From assembly GCA_902794825.1 (NCBI GenBank), contig CADBIU010000031.1:1-40779 (forward strand): DNA of 40,779 nucleotides, written 5' to 3'. A program made the translations under genes and the position numbers. Numbering within the stretch: the first letter of the stretch is position 1; every line of letters begins with the position of its first letter. The notes under the pieces were generated by a model that saw only the letters and a program-made list of their open reading frames with translations, made no database searches and had not been told where the DNA came from. Below are positions 15,852-24,782 of this stretch, piece by piece. Origin of the DNA: an uncultured Lachnospiraceae bacterium (GTDB lineage: Bacteria > Bacillota > Clostridia > Lachnospirales > Lachnospiraceae).

Positions 15852-17414
15852 TCATTTCTGCGCGGTTTCAACGGTTTCCGTGCTCTCCGTATTGGTCGTA
15901 TAGCCTTCGCTCATGATCATTTCGATCCTTGCCTTATTGACCTTGACGCTCGCGTCGTCGGGCCACATAACATACAGAGGCGTGCTGCCTGCCGAGTATG
16001 TGGTCTCAAGAGCGCTTTCGCCCTGCTCCGCCGACTGCTTCATGATCTCCCAGCTCGCGTTGTCAGAGAGCTGCATGTTGACGAGTTCTGCGATCTTCTC
16101 CTGAGGAATGTTGAGCTGGAAGAAACCGTCCAGACTGTCCAGGATATCCGCGTAGTGAGGCAGGATCGCAGGGGAGATCAACTTCTCGATAAGTGCCTTG
16201 AGCACCTGCTCCTGGTTGCGGCCTCTCTGGTTATCGCCGTCCGCGAAGCTGTATCTCTCGCGGCAGAATGCCAGAACCTGGTCACCGAACATGTCGTGCC
16301 ATCCCTTGTCGAAATGGTATTCGTCTGTATAGCAGTCGAACGGATACTCGACGTAAACATCCAGACCGTCCATCGCGTCGACCAGTTTGATCAGCGTATC
16401 GAAGTTTACACGGACGAAATAAGTGATATCAATGCCGTAGAGTTCCTCAAGGGTTCTCATAGACGCGTCCACGCCGTAGATACCTGCGTGCGTGAGTTTA
16501 TCTCTGACGCCGTTTGATACTTCCGGAATCGGGACGAAATAGTCACGAGGCGTGGAGGTCAGCAGCACTTTCTTGGTCTTGGGATTGACAGTTACGATGA
16601 TGTTGACGTCGCTTCGGCTCGTCTGGGAAATATCTCCGTAGACGTCAATTCCGCTGATCAGGACGTTGAAAGGTTCTCCGACGTTGACAGTCTCCTTAAC
16701 GATGCTCGTCTGGATACCGTACTGATAGAGAACTCTCACCTTATCCTCGTATTCGTCGTCGTCGAGGGATTCCGCTATGACCGATGTATAGGCCTTATTG
16801 TAGATCGCGGCGTCCACCTTGCCCTCCAGAAGGGCCCTGGCCGCCTCCACGTCACTGTTGTACGATTCCACCTTGACCTTGGTGGAGAGCGCCGACTCGA
16901 TGTCGCTTATCATTTCGCCGCTTGCGCCTTCAGTGACCGATCCGTGCATGGCAAATTTGTAGTCCTTGGCGTCCTTGAGAACTTCCGCAGGATCATTGGC
17001 TCTTACCACCACGACCATATTGTCTGTCTTCTGGGCCTTGTCGCCGCTCGAGATCAGTCCCATGGTCCTGTTAAAATAGCGCGTAAATACCAGCACCATT
17101 ATGATCACTACAGTGCTGATCCCTATGCCGACCAGCCGGACTTTTCTGTTCCGCTTCAGATTCAGCATGAACGTTGCAGCGGCCAAAAGAGCCAGGACTG
17201 CAAAGATCAGTACCATGTATTTCCAGGGAAGCATTCCCGTCCTGCCGACGGTAATGATCATGATCAGAGATATGATCACCTGAAGGATAAACATGACCCT
17301 TCCGCTTATCCTGATATATCTGTTTATCTTCTTGCGCTGCGCTTTTTTTACGCTTGAAGCGCTTGTCTTTCTGGGGGGCCTTTTCTTCTGCGGGCTCACC
17401 TTATTACTGCTCAT
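15852..17414 (-). CDS. LytR-CpsA-Psr (LCP) family cell-wall glycopolymer ligase
   Basis: A 520-residue protein. A basic cytoplasmic start (PQKKRPPRKTSASS) is followed by three membrane helices (about 42-125). Next comes an extracytoplasmic insert (about 130-245) that looks like half of a solute-binding domain (NMVVVVRANDPAEVLKDAKD, EGKVDAAIYNKAYTSVIAES). The LCP domain follows: FNVLISGIDVYGD, the SRSDVN and TSTPRDYF arginine-aspartate motifs, and late RGRNQEQVLKALIEKL. LCP enzymes move undecaprenyl-linked teichoic acid or capsule polymers onto peptidoglycan. The extra binding-protein-like domain before the LCP domain occurs in some clostridial members. It starts 74 bp after proC's stop and may be co-transcribed with it; ribosome site AGGAG. 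Confidence 0.9.
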   Translation of the reverse strand: MSSNKVSPQKKRPPRKTSASSVKKAQRKKINRYIRISGRVMFILQVIISLIMIITVGRTGMLPWKYMVLIFAVLALLAAATFMLNLKRNRKVRLVGIGISTVVIIMVLVFTRYFNRTMGLISSGDKAQKTDNMVVVVRANDPAEVLKDAKDYKFAMHGSVTEGASGEMISDIESALSTKVKVESYNSDVEAARALLEGKVDAAIYNKAYTSVIAESLDDDEYEDKVRVLYQYGIQTSIVKETVNVGEPFNVLISGIDVYGDISQTSRSDVNIIVTVNPKTKKVLLTSTPRDYFVPIPEVSNGVRDKLTHAGIYGVDASMRTLEELYGIDITYFVRVNFDTLIKLVDAMDGLDVYVEYPFDCYTDEYHFDKGWHDMFGDQVLAFCRERYSFADGDNQRGRNQEQVLKALIEKLISPAILPHYADILDSLDGFFQLNIPQEKIAELVNMQLSDNASWEIMKQSAEQGESALETTYSAGSTPLYVMWPDDASVKVNKARIEMIMSEGYTTNTESTETVETAQK

Positions 17415-17488
17415 TTACGTTACTCCTATTAAGAAAAACACAATATCCTAATAAAGATACTCCTTAAATCCGACAAATGCAATCATTA

Positions 17489-18301
17489 TCAGTTTTTTTC
17501 GGCGTTCATTTGAGCAGATTTTTCAATACAGGCCTCTGTTCCCTCAATTATTGCGCTGCGGAGCCCTAATTCTTCGAGAACCCTGACCGCTTCTATAGTG
17601 GTCCCGGCAGGTGAGCACACCATGTCCTTGAGTTCTCCGGGGTGTTTGCCTGTCTCCAGCATCATCTTCGCGCTGCCCAGCACAGCCTGTCCGACAAATC
17701 TGTAAGCCTGCGCTCTGGGCATTCCCGCAAGAACCGCCGCGTCCGCCATAGCCTCCATCATCATGAACACATAGGCGGGAGAGCTCCCGCTGACGCCCGT
17801 CACTGCGTCAAAGAGAGTTTCCGGCACTTCTTCAAACAGACTGAAAGTCCTGATGAGATCTCCGACCTTTTCCATCTCTTCCGCGCTCACCTCCGCGCTG
17901 CAGCAGGCGGCCGTCATTCCTGCCCCCACAAGCGCCGGCGTGTTGGGCATTAAACGGATGATTCGGATCTTTTTACCCAGCATCTTCTGGTAATATGCGA
18001 TGCTCCGGCCTGCGACTATACTGACAAGAAGCTGATCTTTTGTGATCACATCCCTGATCTCATTAAGCACGTCGTCCAGAAACTGCGGCTTGACGCTGAA
18101 GAACAGAATCTGCGCTTGTGCGGCAACTTCTCTGTTATCTCCGGTCATCTCTATGCCGTAAAGAGAAGCCGCGCGATCCCTGCTTGACTGGGAGTGGTCG
18201 GCTCCGATTATGTCCTCTGCCGCCATCTTTTTTCCAGCCAGAATCCCGCCGATCATAGCTCCGCCCATATTACCTACGCCAATAAATCCCAGTTTTTTCA
18301 T
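17489..18301 (-). CDS. proC: Pyrroline-5-carboxylate reductase
   Basis: A 270-residue enzyme for the last step of proline synthesis: NAD(P)H-dependent reduction of pyrroline-5-carboxylate. It has the Rossmann start KKLGFIGVGNMGGAMIGGIL and the family signature around GVSGSSPAYVFMMMEAMADA with LKDMVCSPAGTTIEAVRVLE. The ATG at 18301 is used because AGGAGG sits 6 nt before it; 11 more upstream codons are in frame but lack a site. It is divergent from the lipoprotein gene at 18415, and the two promoters overlap in the short intergenic region. Confidence 0.96.
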   Translation of the reverse strand: MKKLGFIGVGNMGGAMIGGILAGKKMAAEDIIGADHSQSSRDRAASLYGIEMTGDNREVAAQAQILFFSVKPQFLDDVLNEIRDVITKDQLLVSIVAGRSIAYYQKMLGKKIRIIRLMPNTPALVGAGMTAACCSAEVSAEEMEKVGDLIRTFSLFEEVPETLFDAVTGVSGSSPAYVFMMMEAMADAAVLAGMPRAQAYRFVGQAVLGSAKMMLETGKHPGELKDMVCSPAGTTIEAVRVLEELGLRSAIIEGTEACIEKSAQMNAEKN

Positions 18302-18345
18302 ATTTCCTCCTATATTCTCTCCGGTTTCCGGCACTTGCCTATTAC

Positions 18346-18357
18346 CCCTTCGAAGGG
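18346..18357. promoter_or_regulatory. Palindrome in the proC/lipoprotein divergent promoter region
   Basis: CCCTTCGAAGGG, a perfect 12-bp palindrome within TACCCCTTCGAAGGGTA, next to the -10 boxes of both directions. A possible operator; no known regulator matched. Confidence 0.35.
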
Positions 18358-18358
18358 T

Positions 18359-18388
18359 ATTCTACAATAAAAGTCAGATTTTTCCCAA
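18359..18388 (-). promoter_or_regulatory. Probable promoter of proC
   Basis: TTGGGA (18383-18388), 18-bp spacer, TAGAAT (18359-18364) on the minus strand. A TACAAT box on the plus strand at 18363-18368 overlaps it and may serve the divergent gene. Confidence 0.5.
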
Positions 18389-18414
18389 CATATATGTATC
18401 GAGGTATTTTTATA

Positions 18415-20283
18415 ATGATCCTTTTTAAAAGGCGCCGCATCGGCGCGCTGTTCCTGATAATAATGTCCGCGCTCCTCATGGCCTCCTGCGGAAGTGGAAA
18501 TGAGCAGTCCGACGTGATGCGTGAGATCACAGAAAATCTCTCCTCAATGAAAGCCGATTCAGCGAAGGATCAGGGCGCGCTCTACGAGATCACACAGCTG
18601 ACCTCCCCGGAGAACAACGCAGTTCTGTGCTGCACCGGCCTCTATGATGAGTCCCGTCTGCTTCTCATTACCGCAAATCCGGACAGTCAGGGCGTCGTCT
18701 CTTCCTATACCGCGCAGTTACTGGACCTTTTGAGAGGAGAAAAGGAGGAGCTAACCTCATTCGACCGCGCTCAGGTAAAGGAGCGCCGCTTAGACGGGAC
18801 TGAGGGCCTCTCTGTGATCTCCTGTGATCCTCTGGTAATCTTCGACAGCCGCGGCGGTGTTATCTACCTGCCGGATACTCCCGCAGGCAGGGTCATCCTG
18901 CCCTCTTTCCTCTCAGACGCGGTACCCTGCTGTCTGAACGGGCGCCTATGGCTGTCCTCCGCAAGGGGCATTGTGTACGAAGTCACCGAAGACGGGGAAC
19001 TGCGTGTCTCATGGACTCTCCCCTGTGAATTTGGCGCCTTCACGCCCGTAATATGCGGCCACGAGGGCCGGCTCTCTTTTGCCACCTATTCGCGGCGCGA
19101 TCCCTCCCTGCAGGTCTACGTCGACGTAGATCCCGAATCAGGTGAGAGCGAATACTACCTTTCCGATATCAATCCATCCCGCTTCACCGTCACTGACAAA
19201 GGGCGCCTTCTGGGATCATCCTTCAGGACAAAGCCTGTGATCTCCGTCTGCGACCGGTCCGGACAGGTCAAAAGAGAGATGGAGCTTCCGGGCGATGTCC
19301 TCTCTGTGATCGGAGCAGACAATTCCTCGAAAGAGACAGATTCTTTCCTGGCTTTCAGCACTTTTCCCCGCTCTCTCTGCGGAGACTGGTGCCTGTGGGC
19401 TTTGTGCGACGACGCCGGGAGGCCCGCGCGCGTTTATCTTTGGGATACCTCTTCCTGCCGCGCTGTCAAGTGGGAGGCGCCCTCGAGTTCCGAGTACAGT
19501 GCGCCCGAAACATTTAGTTACGATTCTCTCACCGAAAAAGCCGGGAAACTGGAGGATCGATACGGAATCCGCATCCTGATCGGCGCCAACGTCCCGGCTG
19601 AGTTCTCTGATTACACCGCGGAAGCCTGCACGGACTCCGCCGTCATTGACGGCTCGCTGTCAGTACTGGAAAACGTGCTTTCCCTTTACCCCGACACTTA
19701 TTTCACGCAGCTAAAGGGTGGTTATTACAGGAACATCGCAGTCTATCTGACCGGAGCCCTGCATCCGCTGGATGCCTCGAGCAATATTTCCAACGCAAGT
19801 GCCTTCGCGACAGAGTCCGGCGGGACGATGCAGCTCGCTTTCGACCTTGGCGACGACCTGAGCCCCGACACGGTGATCCACGAGCTCACCCACGCGGCGG
19901 ATTACCGCTTCGCGGGAGAAGAGCTTTTAAACGAGGACGAATGGAACTCCATGAACCCCGAAGGTTTCTCATACTACTATTCTTACATCAATGAAAAGGG
20001 AGAGAGTTATGAAACTGCGGGGAGCCTTGAGAATACCGCGGTGAGCGGATGTCCCGCGGACGACGTCTGGTTCATCGATCCCTACAGCAAGACTTATCCC
20101 ATGGAGGACCGGGCGCGCCTGATGGAGACCTTGTTATCCGGCAGAACGCCTTACTCAGGCTGTTTTCAAGGCCGGCACATACAGGAAAAGCTCTCCTTCT
20201 ATTTCCGTTTCCTCAGAGAAACCCTGGACGACGGTTCCTGGCCTTCCCGCACTTCATGGGAGGATGCGCTCTACAGCAGCTGA
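18415..20283 (+). CDS. Lipoprotein with C-terminal HELTH zinc-metallopeptidase motif
   Basis: A 622-residue exported protein. The signal peptide (LFKRRRIGALFLIIMSALLM) ends in lipobox MASC, so it should be lipid-anchored outside the membrane. Residues ~40-360 form repeated short beta strands (RLLLITANPDSQG, GGVIYLPDTPAG, GRLWLSSARGIVYEVTEDGE) that suggest a beta-propeller-like fold. The last third contains DTVIHELTHAADYRF, an HExxH zinc-binding motif, and later DPYSKTYPMEDRARLMETLL, which fits the ED-containing helix of related putative peptidases. A surface-anchored protease or peptidase-like receptor is likely; substrate unknown. ATG at 18415 is chosen over an upstream in-frame ATG because GAGGT precedes it. 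Confidence 0.75.
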   Translation: MILFKRRRIGALFLIIMSALLMASCGSGNEQSDVMREITENLSSMKADSAKDQGALYEITQLTSPENNAVLCCTGLYDESRLLLITANPDSQGVVSSYTAQLLDLLRGEKEELTSFDRAQVKERRLDGTEGLSVISCDPLVIFDSRGGVIYLPDTPAGRVILPSFLSDAVPCCLNGRLWLSSARGIVYEVTEDGELRVSWTLPCEFGAFTPVICGHEGRLSFATYSRRDPSLQVYVDVDPESGESEYYLSDINPSRFTVTDKGRLLGSSFRTKPVISVCDRSGQVKREMELPGDVLSVIGADNSSKETDSFLAFSTFPRSLCGDWCLWALCDDAGRPARVYLWDTSSCRAVKWEAPSSSEYSAPETFSYDSLTEKAGKLEDRYGIRILIGANVPAEFSDYTAEACTDSAVIDGSLSVLENVLSLYPDTYFTQLKGGYYRNIAVYLTGALHPLDASSNISNASAFATESGGTMQLAFDLGDDLSPDTVIHELTHAADYRFAGEELLNEDEWNSMNPEGFSYYYSYINEKGESYETAGSLENTAVSGCPADDVWFIDPYSKTYPMEDRARLMETLLSGRTPYSGCFQGRHIQEKLSFYFRFLRETLDDGSWPSRTSWEDALYSS

Positions 20284-20293
20284 CCGGAATCTG

Positions 20294-21034
20294 TCACCTC
20301 ATTTTCCCGATCGCCTCGGAAACTGACAGCACGATCTCATCCGCGGCTTCCCTGAGTTCTTCGGGGGCGTCCGGGAATGTAAAGCCGACATCGGCTGCCT
20401 GAAGGAGCGGCAGATCATTATAGGAATCACCGATTCCCCCAAAGCGGTCAATCCCGAAGATTTCCCTGACTTTGCACATGCCTGTTCCCTTAGAGCAACC
20501 GGCAGCCACTACATCCACATGTCTCACATTCTGATACGGCGCGGCTTCCGCGCCGTATTTCTCTTTGATCCGGGCTGCTGCTTCTTCCGCCTCCTTTTCG
20601 CCGACAAAGCGCATGGAAATGCCGTAGATCGCGTCCTGCGGAAGTTCCTCAAAATCTCTGATGGCTATCTGAAGCGGGTACTCTTTCTCCGCGAAGGAGT
20701 ATACATTCCCACCCGCATGTACTACCATCGCGGCTTCCCCGTCAAATTCCTTCAGGATCGCTCTGGCCGTCTCAGGGGCAAGGCTGCGGCTGTCCAGCAC
20801 CTTTCCCTCTCCGTCGACAATGAGCGCGCCGCTCACGGAGATGATGAAATCAGGGTGCAGGAAACTCCCTGCGATGTCTAATATACTGTCGGGCGATCTT
20901 CCCGTGCAGATCCCGAATAGTCCCCCCTCCTTCCGGAAGAAGAGGATCTCAAAGACATCCTGTGCCCGAAACCGTTCCTCCGTATTCATAAAATAAAGTG
21001 TATTGTCAAAGTCGCTTGCAAGTGCTTTTTTCAA
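20294..21034 (-). CDS. HAD-superfamily (Cof-type) phosphatase
   Basis: A 246-residue protein with HAD motif I near the start (ALASDFDNTLYF, nucleophile aspartate plus DxD), motif II around ICTGRSPDS, and the late GGIGDSYNDLPLLQAADVGF typical of the Cof/YbiV group that dephosphorylates sugar phosphates or flavin-related compounds. It starts with TTG behind GAGGTAAGGA, 10 bp after the histidine kinase stop, so it is probably the last gene of that operon. It converges with the lipoprotein gene at 20283 with only 10 bp between stops. Confidence 0.88.
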   Translation of the reverse strand: MKKALASDFDNTLYFMNTEERFRAQDVFEILFFRKEGGLFGICTGRSPDSILDIAGSFLHPDFIISVSGALIVDGEGKVLDSRSLAPETARAILKEFDGEAAMVVHAGGNVYSFAEKEYPLQIAIRDFEELPQDAIYGISMRFVGEKEAEEAAARIKEKYGAEAAPYQNVRHVDVVAAGCSKGTGMCKVREIFGIDRFGGIGDSYNDLPLLQAADVGFTFPDAPEELREAADEIVLSVSEAIGKMR

Positions 21035-21044
21035 AATCCTTACC

Positions 21045-23600
21045 TCATGTCCCGTTCTTAGTCCTGTTTGCCAGTACCTGCTCCAGAATCTTTTTCACAG
21101 CCTCCGGATCGACAGGCTTGGCGATATATGCGTTCATACCCGCGCCGCGGGCTTTCTCCATATCGTCCTCGAAGGCGTTCGCCGTCATGGCGATGATCGG
21201 GATCTGCGCGTGCTCCCAGTCGAACAGCCGTCTGATATTTCTCGCGGCTTCGTAACCGTCGATTCCGGGCATCTGAATGTCCATCAGAACGGCGTCGTAA
21301 TAATCCCTGTCCGATCTCCGGATCATCAGGACCGCAGACTCTCCGTCTTCCGCCGTCTCCACCAGATAACCGATGTCCTCGAGAAGCTCCTTGGCGATCT
21401 CCCGGTTCAGTTCGTTGTCCTCCACCACAAGGATCCTGATCTTATCGTTCTCCTTTACTATGCCCGTATCCGCGGCGCCATAGAATATCGCCGACCGGGA
21501 AGTAATTGTCTGCCTGCCGCTGTCGGCTGCCTCTTCGGCATCGATCTCCGCAGTTTCTTCATCCTCATTCCTGTATTTCATCGCTAGGTTCACCGTGATC
21601 ACAGAACCTCTTCCCTGCTGGCTGTCCACAGTCAGGGATCCGCCCATGGAATCCACGATTCCTTTGCAGATCGACATTCCCAGTCCGCTTCCCATGACCT
21701 TGCTGACCGTAGAGTTGTTCTCTCTCTCAAAGGGCTCGAACAGGCGAGTCTGAAAATCCCTGCTCATTCCGATCCCGGTGTCGCTGATCACGAATTCCAG
21801 GGCAAAATATCCCTGGGGCGCCCCTATTCCCTCTGCGACCGACAGTCGGATCCGGCCTTGTTTCGGCGTATATTTTACCGCGTTGCTCAGGATATTGAGC
21901 AAGAGCTGCGTAACTCTGAGGCGGTCGCACAGCACATAGCCCGGTATGTTCTCCCCGACTCGGAATTCATATTCGTGTTCCCGGGCAAGAATCTCCGGTT
22001 TCATGAAATCCGTCACTTCATGTACGATTTCCCGGATATTGACCCATGATTCTTCGAGCACCATTCTGCCGCTCTCAATTCGGCTCATGTCGAGCACGTT
22101 GTTGATCAGCTGCAGCAAGTGATTGCTTGAGACTATGATCTTATCAAGACACGCCCTGACTTTGTCGGGATCGTCGAGGTGCTCGGAAGCTATACCGGCA
22201 AAGCCCATGATCGCGTTCATGGGAGTCCTGATGTCGTGGGACATATTGGAAAGGAAAGAGCTCTTGGCGTCCGCCGCGTGTCTTGCCTGCTCGAGAGCGT
22301 CTTCAAGAAGTTTTCTCTTTCTGAGTTCTTCCTGTCTCTCCTCCTCAATATTGGCAAAACCCAGAAGCAGCTGCATGTTCCTGCCGCTGCCGATCCGGAC
22401 TCCTTTGACCTGGTAGTACTTGGGCGCACCGGTATTTCCCGTGCGGAAGGAGAAAGTGAACCCGCTTTTCTTTCTCAGCGTCTTCCTGAGTTCATCAATG
22501 CTGAGCAGACGGATGAAATTCTCCCTGTCCTGCCTGTAGACGCCTCTGTATGCAAAAGCCTCAACGCTTTCGGAAAAACTGGGCAGAAAAATACTGCTGT
22601 ATTTGGTCGTAATCCGGTCGTTGCGCCTGTAAATATCATAGGAATCAGTCTCAAGGTCCACAAAATAGACCGATTCATAGTCATTAGTGAGTCCCATGAT
22701 CAGGTCCATGCGCCTTGTGTTCTCGATCTCGATCTTCTTTCTCTCCGTGACATCACGCACGACGATCAGCGCCATGATGTCCCCGGTCTCATCGCTCTTG
22801 GAGAGCGCGATGATCCCTCTGAGCCAGACTTTGTTGCCGAACCTGTCCTTCACCATACACTCGATCCAGAGATCTCTCTCTCCCATCCCGTACAGTGTGA
22901 TCAGGTTCTCTCTGGTCATCTGTTCCCGGAACTGGTCGACATTGTCCGAGAGGATCCTGTCCTCCCATTTCTTAACAAGCGCATCAAAGGGACTCGGTAT
23001 ATCGATGGCTTCCTGATAAAATATATCATCGTTATTGCCGATCGCGGCGATCACAGTATTGCGGGTGACATTGACTTCACAGGTAGACAATGTGTCGATG
23101 GCAAGCACGCCCTTATACAGTTTCTCCCTCGCCTCCCTGTGTCTCCTCTCTGAAGAAGTGACCAGAGACGAGAGGTCGTGTCTGTCCTCAAGGATCTTCT
23201 CGTTCTCCGCCAGGCGGTCCGTCTCCTCTTTTGGTATACAGGCAAATACCTTGACGGGTACGCCGTCCCTCTTTTCCAGGATACGGTTTTCCACCTTCAT
23301 CCATCTGCCGTCCTTCATCTGATAGGACAATGTGAAACTGTTTCTGTCTGCCAGTACCTTACGGATGTTCTCAACACTGCCCATCATCTCGCGCCACTGG
23401 GAATACTCGGGTTCGAGCATGGTGTAGCTGTAGACCCTGTTGAACTCCGAATAGCGGTTCTGTCGGACCGGATCGAACTCCGGCGCTCCCTCGGACTCCT
23501 GTATTTTGACGATCGTATCCTTTTCAAGATCGATCAGATACACGCGGCTGTAATTGTCAAGAAAAGACTTGAGAAGTTCATCTCTGTATTTATCGATCAT
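21045..23600 (-). CDS. Hybrid sensor histidine kinase with PAS-like domains and receiver
   Basis: An 851-residue soluble kinase without membrane helices. PAS-like sensing modules fill residues 1-430 (MKDGRWMKVENRILEKRDG and GTGDIMALIVVRDVTERKK-type ends). HisKA phosphoacceptor near 445 (FLSNMSHDIRTPMNAIMGF), then the HATPase N box (LLNILSNAVKYTPKQG), G boxes (SDTGIGMS, GSGLGMSICKGIV), and a C-terminal receiver from about 720 (IRILVVEDNELNREIAKELL) with the phosphoacceptor aspartate in AVLMDIQMPGIDG. Phosphate probably moves from His to the attached receiver; no separate response regulator is adjacent. Ribosome site GGAGAGG. It lies 29 bp after truA and 10 bp before the HAD gene. Confidence 0.93.
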   Translation of the reverse strand: MIDKYRDELLKSFLDNYSRVYLIDLEKDTIVKIQESEGAPEFDPVRQNRYSEFNRVYSYTMLEPEYSQWREMMGSVENIRKVLADRNSFTLSYQMKDGRWMKVENRILEKRDGVPVKVFACIPKEETDRLAENEKILEDRHDLSSLVTSSERRHREAREKLYKGVLAIDTLSTCEVNVTRNTVIAAIGNNDDIFYQEAIDIPSPFDALVKKWEDRILSDNVDQFREQMTRENLITLYGMGERDLWIECMVKDRFGNKVWLRGIIALSKSDETGDIMALIVVRDVTERKKIEIENTRRMDLIMGLTNDYESVYFVDLETDSYDIYRRNDRITTKYSSIFLPSFSESVEAFAYRGVYRQDRENFIRLLSIDELRKTLRKKSGFTFSFRTGNTGAPKYYQVKGVRIGSGRNMQLLLGFANIEEERQEELRKRKLLEDALEQARHAADAKSSFLSNMSHDIRTPMNAIMGFAGIASEHLDDPDKVRACLDKIIVSSNHLLQLINNVLDMSRIESGRMVLEESWVNIREIVHEVTDFMKPEILAREHEYEFRVGENIPGYVLCDRLRVTQLLLNILSNAVKYTPKQGRIRLSVAEGIGAPQGYFALEFVISDTGIGMSRDFQTRLFEPFERENNSTVSKVMGSGLGMSICKGIVDSMGGSLTVDSQQGRGSVITVNLAMKYRNEDEETAEIDAEEAADSGRQTITSRSAIFYGAADTGIVKENDKIRILVVEDNELNREIAKELLEDIGYLVETAEDGESAVLMIRRSDRDYYDAVLMDIQMPGIDGYEAARNIRRLFDWEHAQIPIIAMTANAFEDDMEKARGAGMNAYIAKPVDPEAVKKILEQVLANRTKNGT

Positions 23601-23629
23601 AGCCTCTCCTTTGCCTTATAAGAATCAGG

Positions 23630-24379
23630 TCAGTAGTCCACTTTCATCAGGCAAAGCCCTTGCGCGGGCGCTGTATACCCTGCTGTCTGTCTGTCTTTTG
23701 CCTCAATGATCCGGGCCATATCCTCCGGTTCTTTTTTGCCGAAACCGACCTCCAGGAGCGTCCCGGTCATGATCCTGACCATATTCTGGAGAAATCCGTT
23801 CCCGTGGAAATAGAAGCGTATGTAATTACCACTCTGCTCGATCCGGATCACGTCCACGACCCTGATAGTCGACTTTTTCATTCTGGCGTTGCCGCAGAAA
23901 CTCTTGTAATCGTGCATACCCGTCAGGTATTCCGCGGCCTCCTGCATGCGCTCTATATCAGGTTCCCTATCAAGGACCGTCACATAGCGCCTGTCAAAAA
24001 CAGGTTTGCTGCTGCCATACCAGCAAGTATAGCGGTAAGTCTTTCCTATGGCTTTGAAGCGGCTGTGGAAACGCTCAGCCGCCAGTTTGACGCTGTTTAC
24101 GCTGATGTCATCGGGAAGGTAGCGGTTCATGTACTCCTGAATCTCTTCCTCCGTCTTCACAGTATCCAGCAGCACGTTGCACGTCATAGCCCTTGCGTGC
24201 ACGCCGGCGTCCGTCCTTCCTGCTCCGATCACGGTCACGGACTGCCCCTCCGGCAATTCCTGCATCTGGCTGAGCACTTTCTCGAGCTTTCCCTGGATCG
24301 TCATATCTGTGTCCGGCTGATGTTCCCAGCCAAAATATCTTGTCCCGTCATAACTGACGATCATTTTGAAATTCTTCAT
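23630..24379 (-). CDS. truA: tRNA pseudouridine(38-40) synthase
   Basis: A 249-residue enzyme that isomerises uridines 38-40 in tRNA anticodon stems. Signatures are MIVSYDGTRYFGWEHQPD at the start, the catalytic aspartate in GAGRTDAGVHARAMTCNV, and later FYFHGNGFLQNMVRIMTGTLLEVG. Length is normal. It lies downstream of the 111-aa gene in the same-strand run. Confidence 0.97.
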   Translation of the reverse strand: MKNFKMIVSYDGTRYFGWEHQPDTDMTIQGKLEKVLSQMQELPEGQSVTVIGAGRTDAGVHARAMTCNVLLDTVKTEEEIQEYMNRYLPDDISVNSVKLAAERFHSRFKAIGKTYRYTCWYGSSKPVFDRRYVTVLDREPDIERMQEAAEYLTGMHDYKSFCGNARMKKSTIRVVDVIRIEQSGNYIRFYFHGNGFLQNMVRIMTGTLLEVGFGKKEPEDMARIIEAKDRQTAGYTAPAQGLCLMKVDY

Positions 24380-24430
24380 GCGCTTCCTCCTTTCCGTCAG
24401 TTTCCGTGCGCTGTGTTTTCGCAGTTCTTT

Positions 24431-24766
24431 TTAGTAGTTCCTCTTAAGAAGAGAAAACAGTATCTCAGCCTGGCTCCTGCTCTCCAGGGTCAGGACTTCC
24501 ACGCCTCCCTGATAGATCACCCGGATCGTCGGCTGTTCGATGTGATATCCTCCCATCGCGCTCTCCTCGTCCCTGCTCTCTTTGCCGGGTATCACGCCTC
24601 TGATCCTGTCAACAGGCAGATATTTCCAGGAAAGGCCGCCTCCGGGCATAAACAGCGCTTTACTTCCGAGGTGATATTGTTCGATGACCCTTGCAGTTCT
24701 GAAGTCTTCCTTCGGGTCCTCTATTGTAAATTCCGGCAGTACCGGTCTGTATCCCCAAAACGCCAT
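24431..24766 (-). CDS. Unknown 111-aa protein of the MoxR-VWA cluster
   Basis: Not recognised. A small soluble protein starting MAFWGYRPVLPEFTIEDPKE. Beta-rich with a glycine patch (FMPGGGLSWKYLPVDRIRGV) and a C-terminal helix (SRSQAEILFSLLKRNY). The alternation of strands and final helix suggest a small PH-like or single-domain fold, which is only an impression. It starts 16 bp after the MoxR gene with a GAGGAG site, so it should be co-expressed with the ATPase and VWA proteins. Confidence 0.7.
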   Translation of the reverse strand: MAFWGYRPVLPEFTIEDPKEDFRTARVIEQYHLGSKALFMPGGGLSWKYLPVDRIRGVIPGKESRDEESAMGGYHIEQPTIRVIYQGGVEVLTLESRSQAEILFSLLKRNY

Positions 24767-24782
24767 GTCGCTCCTCGCTGTT

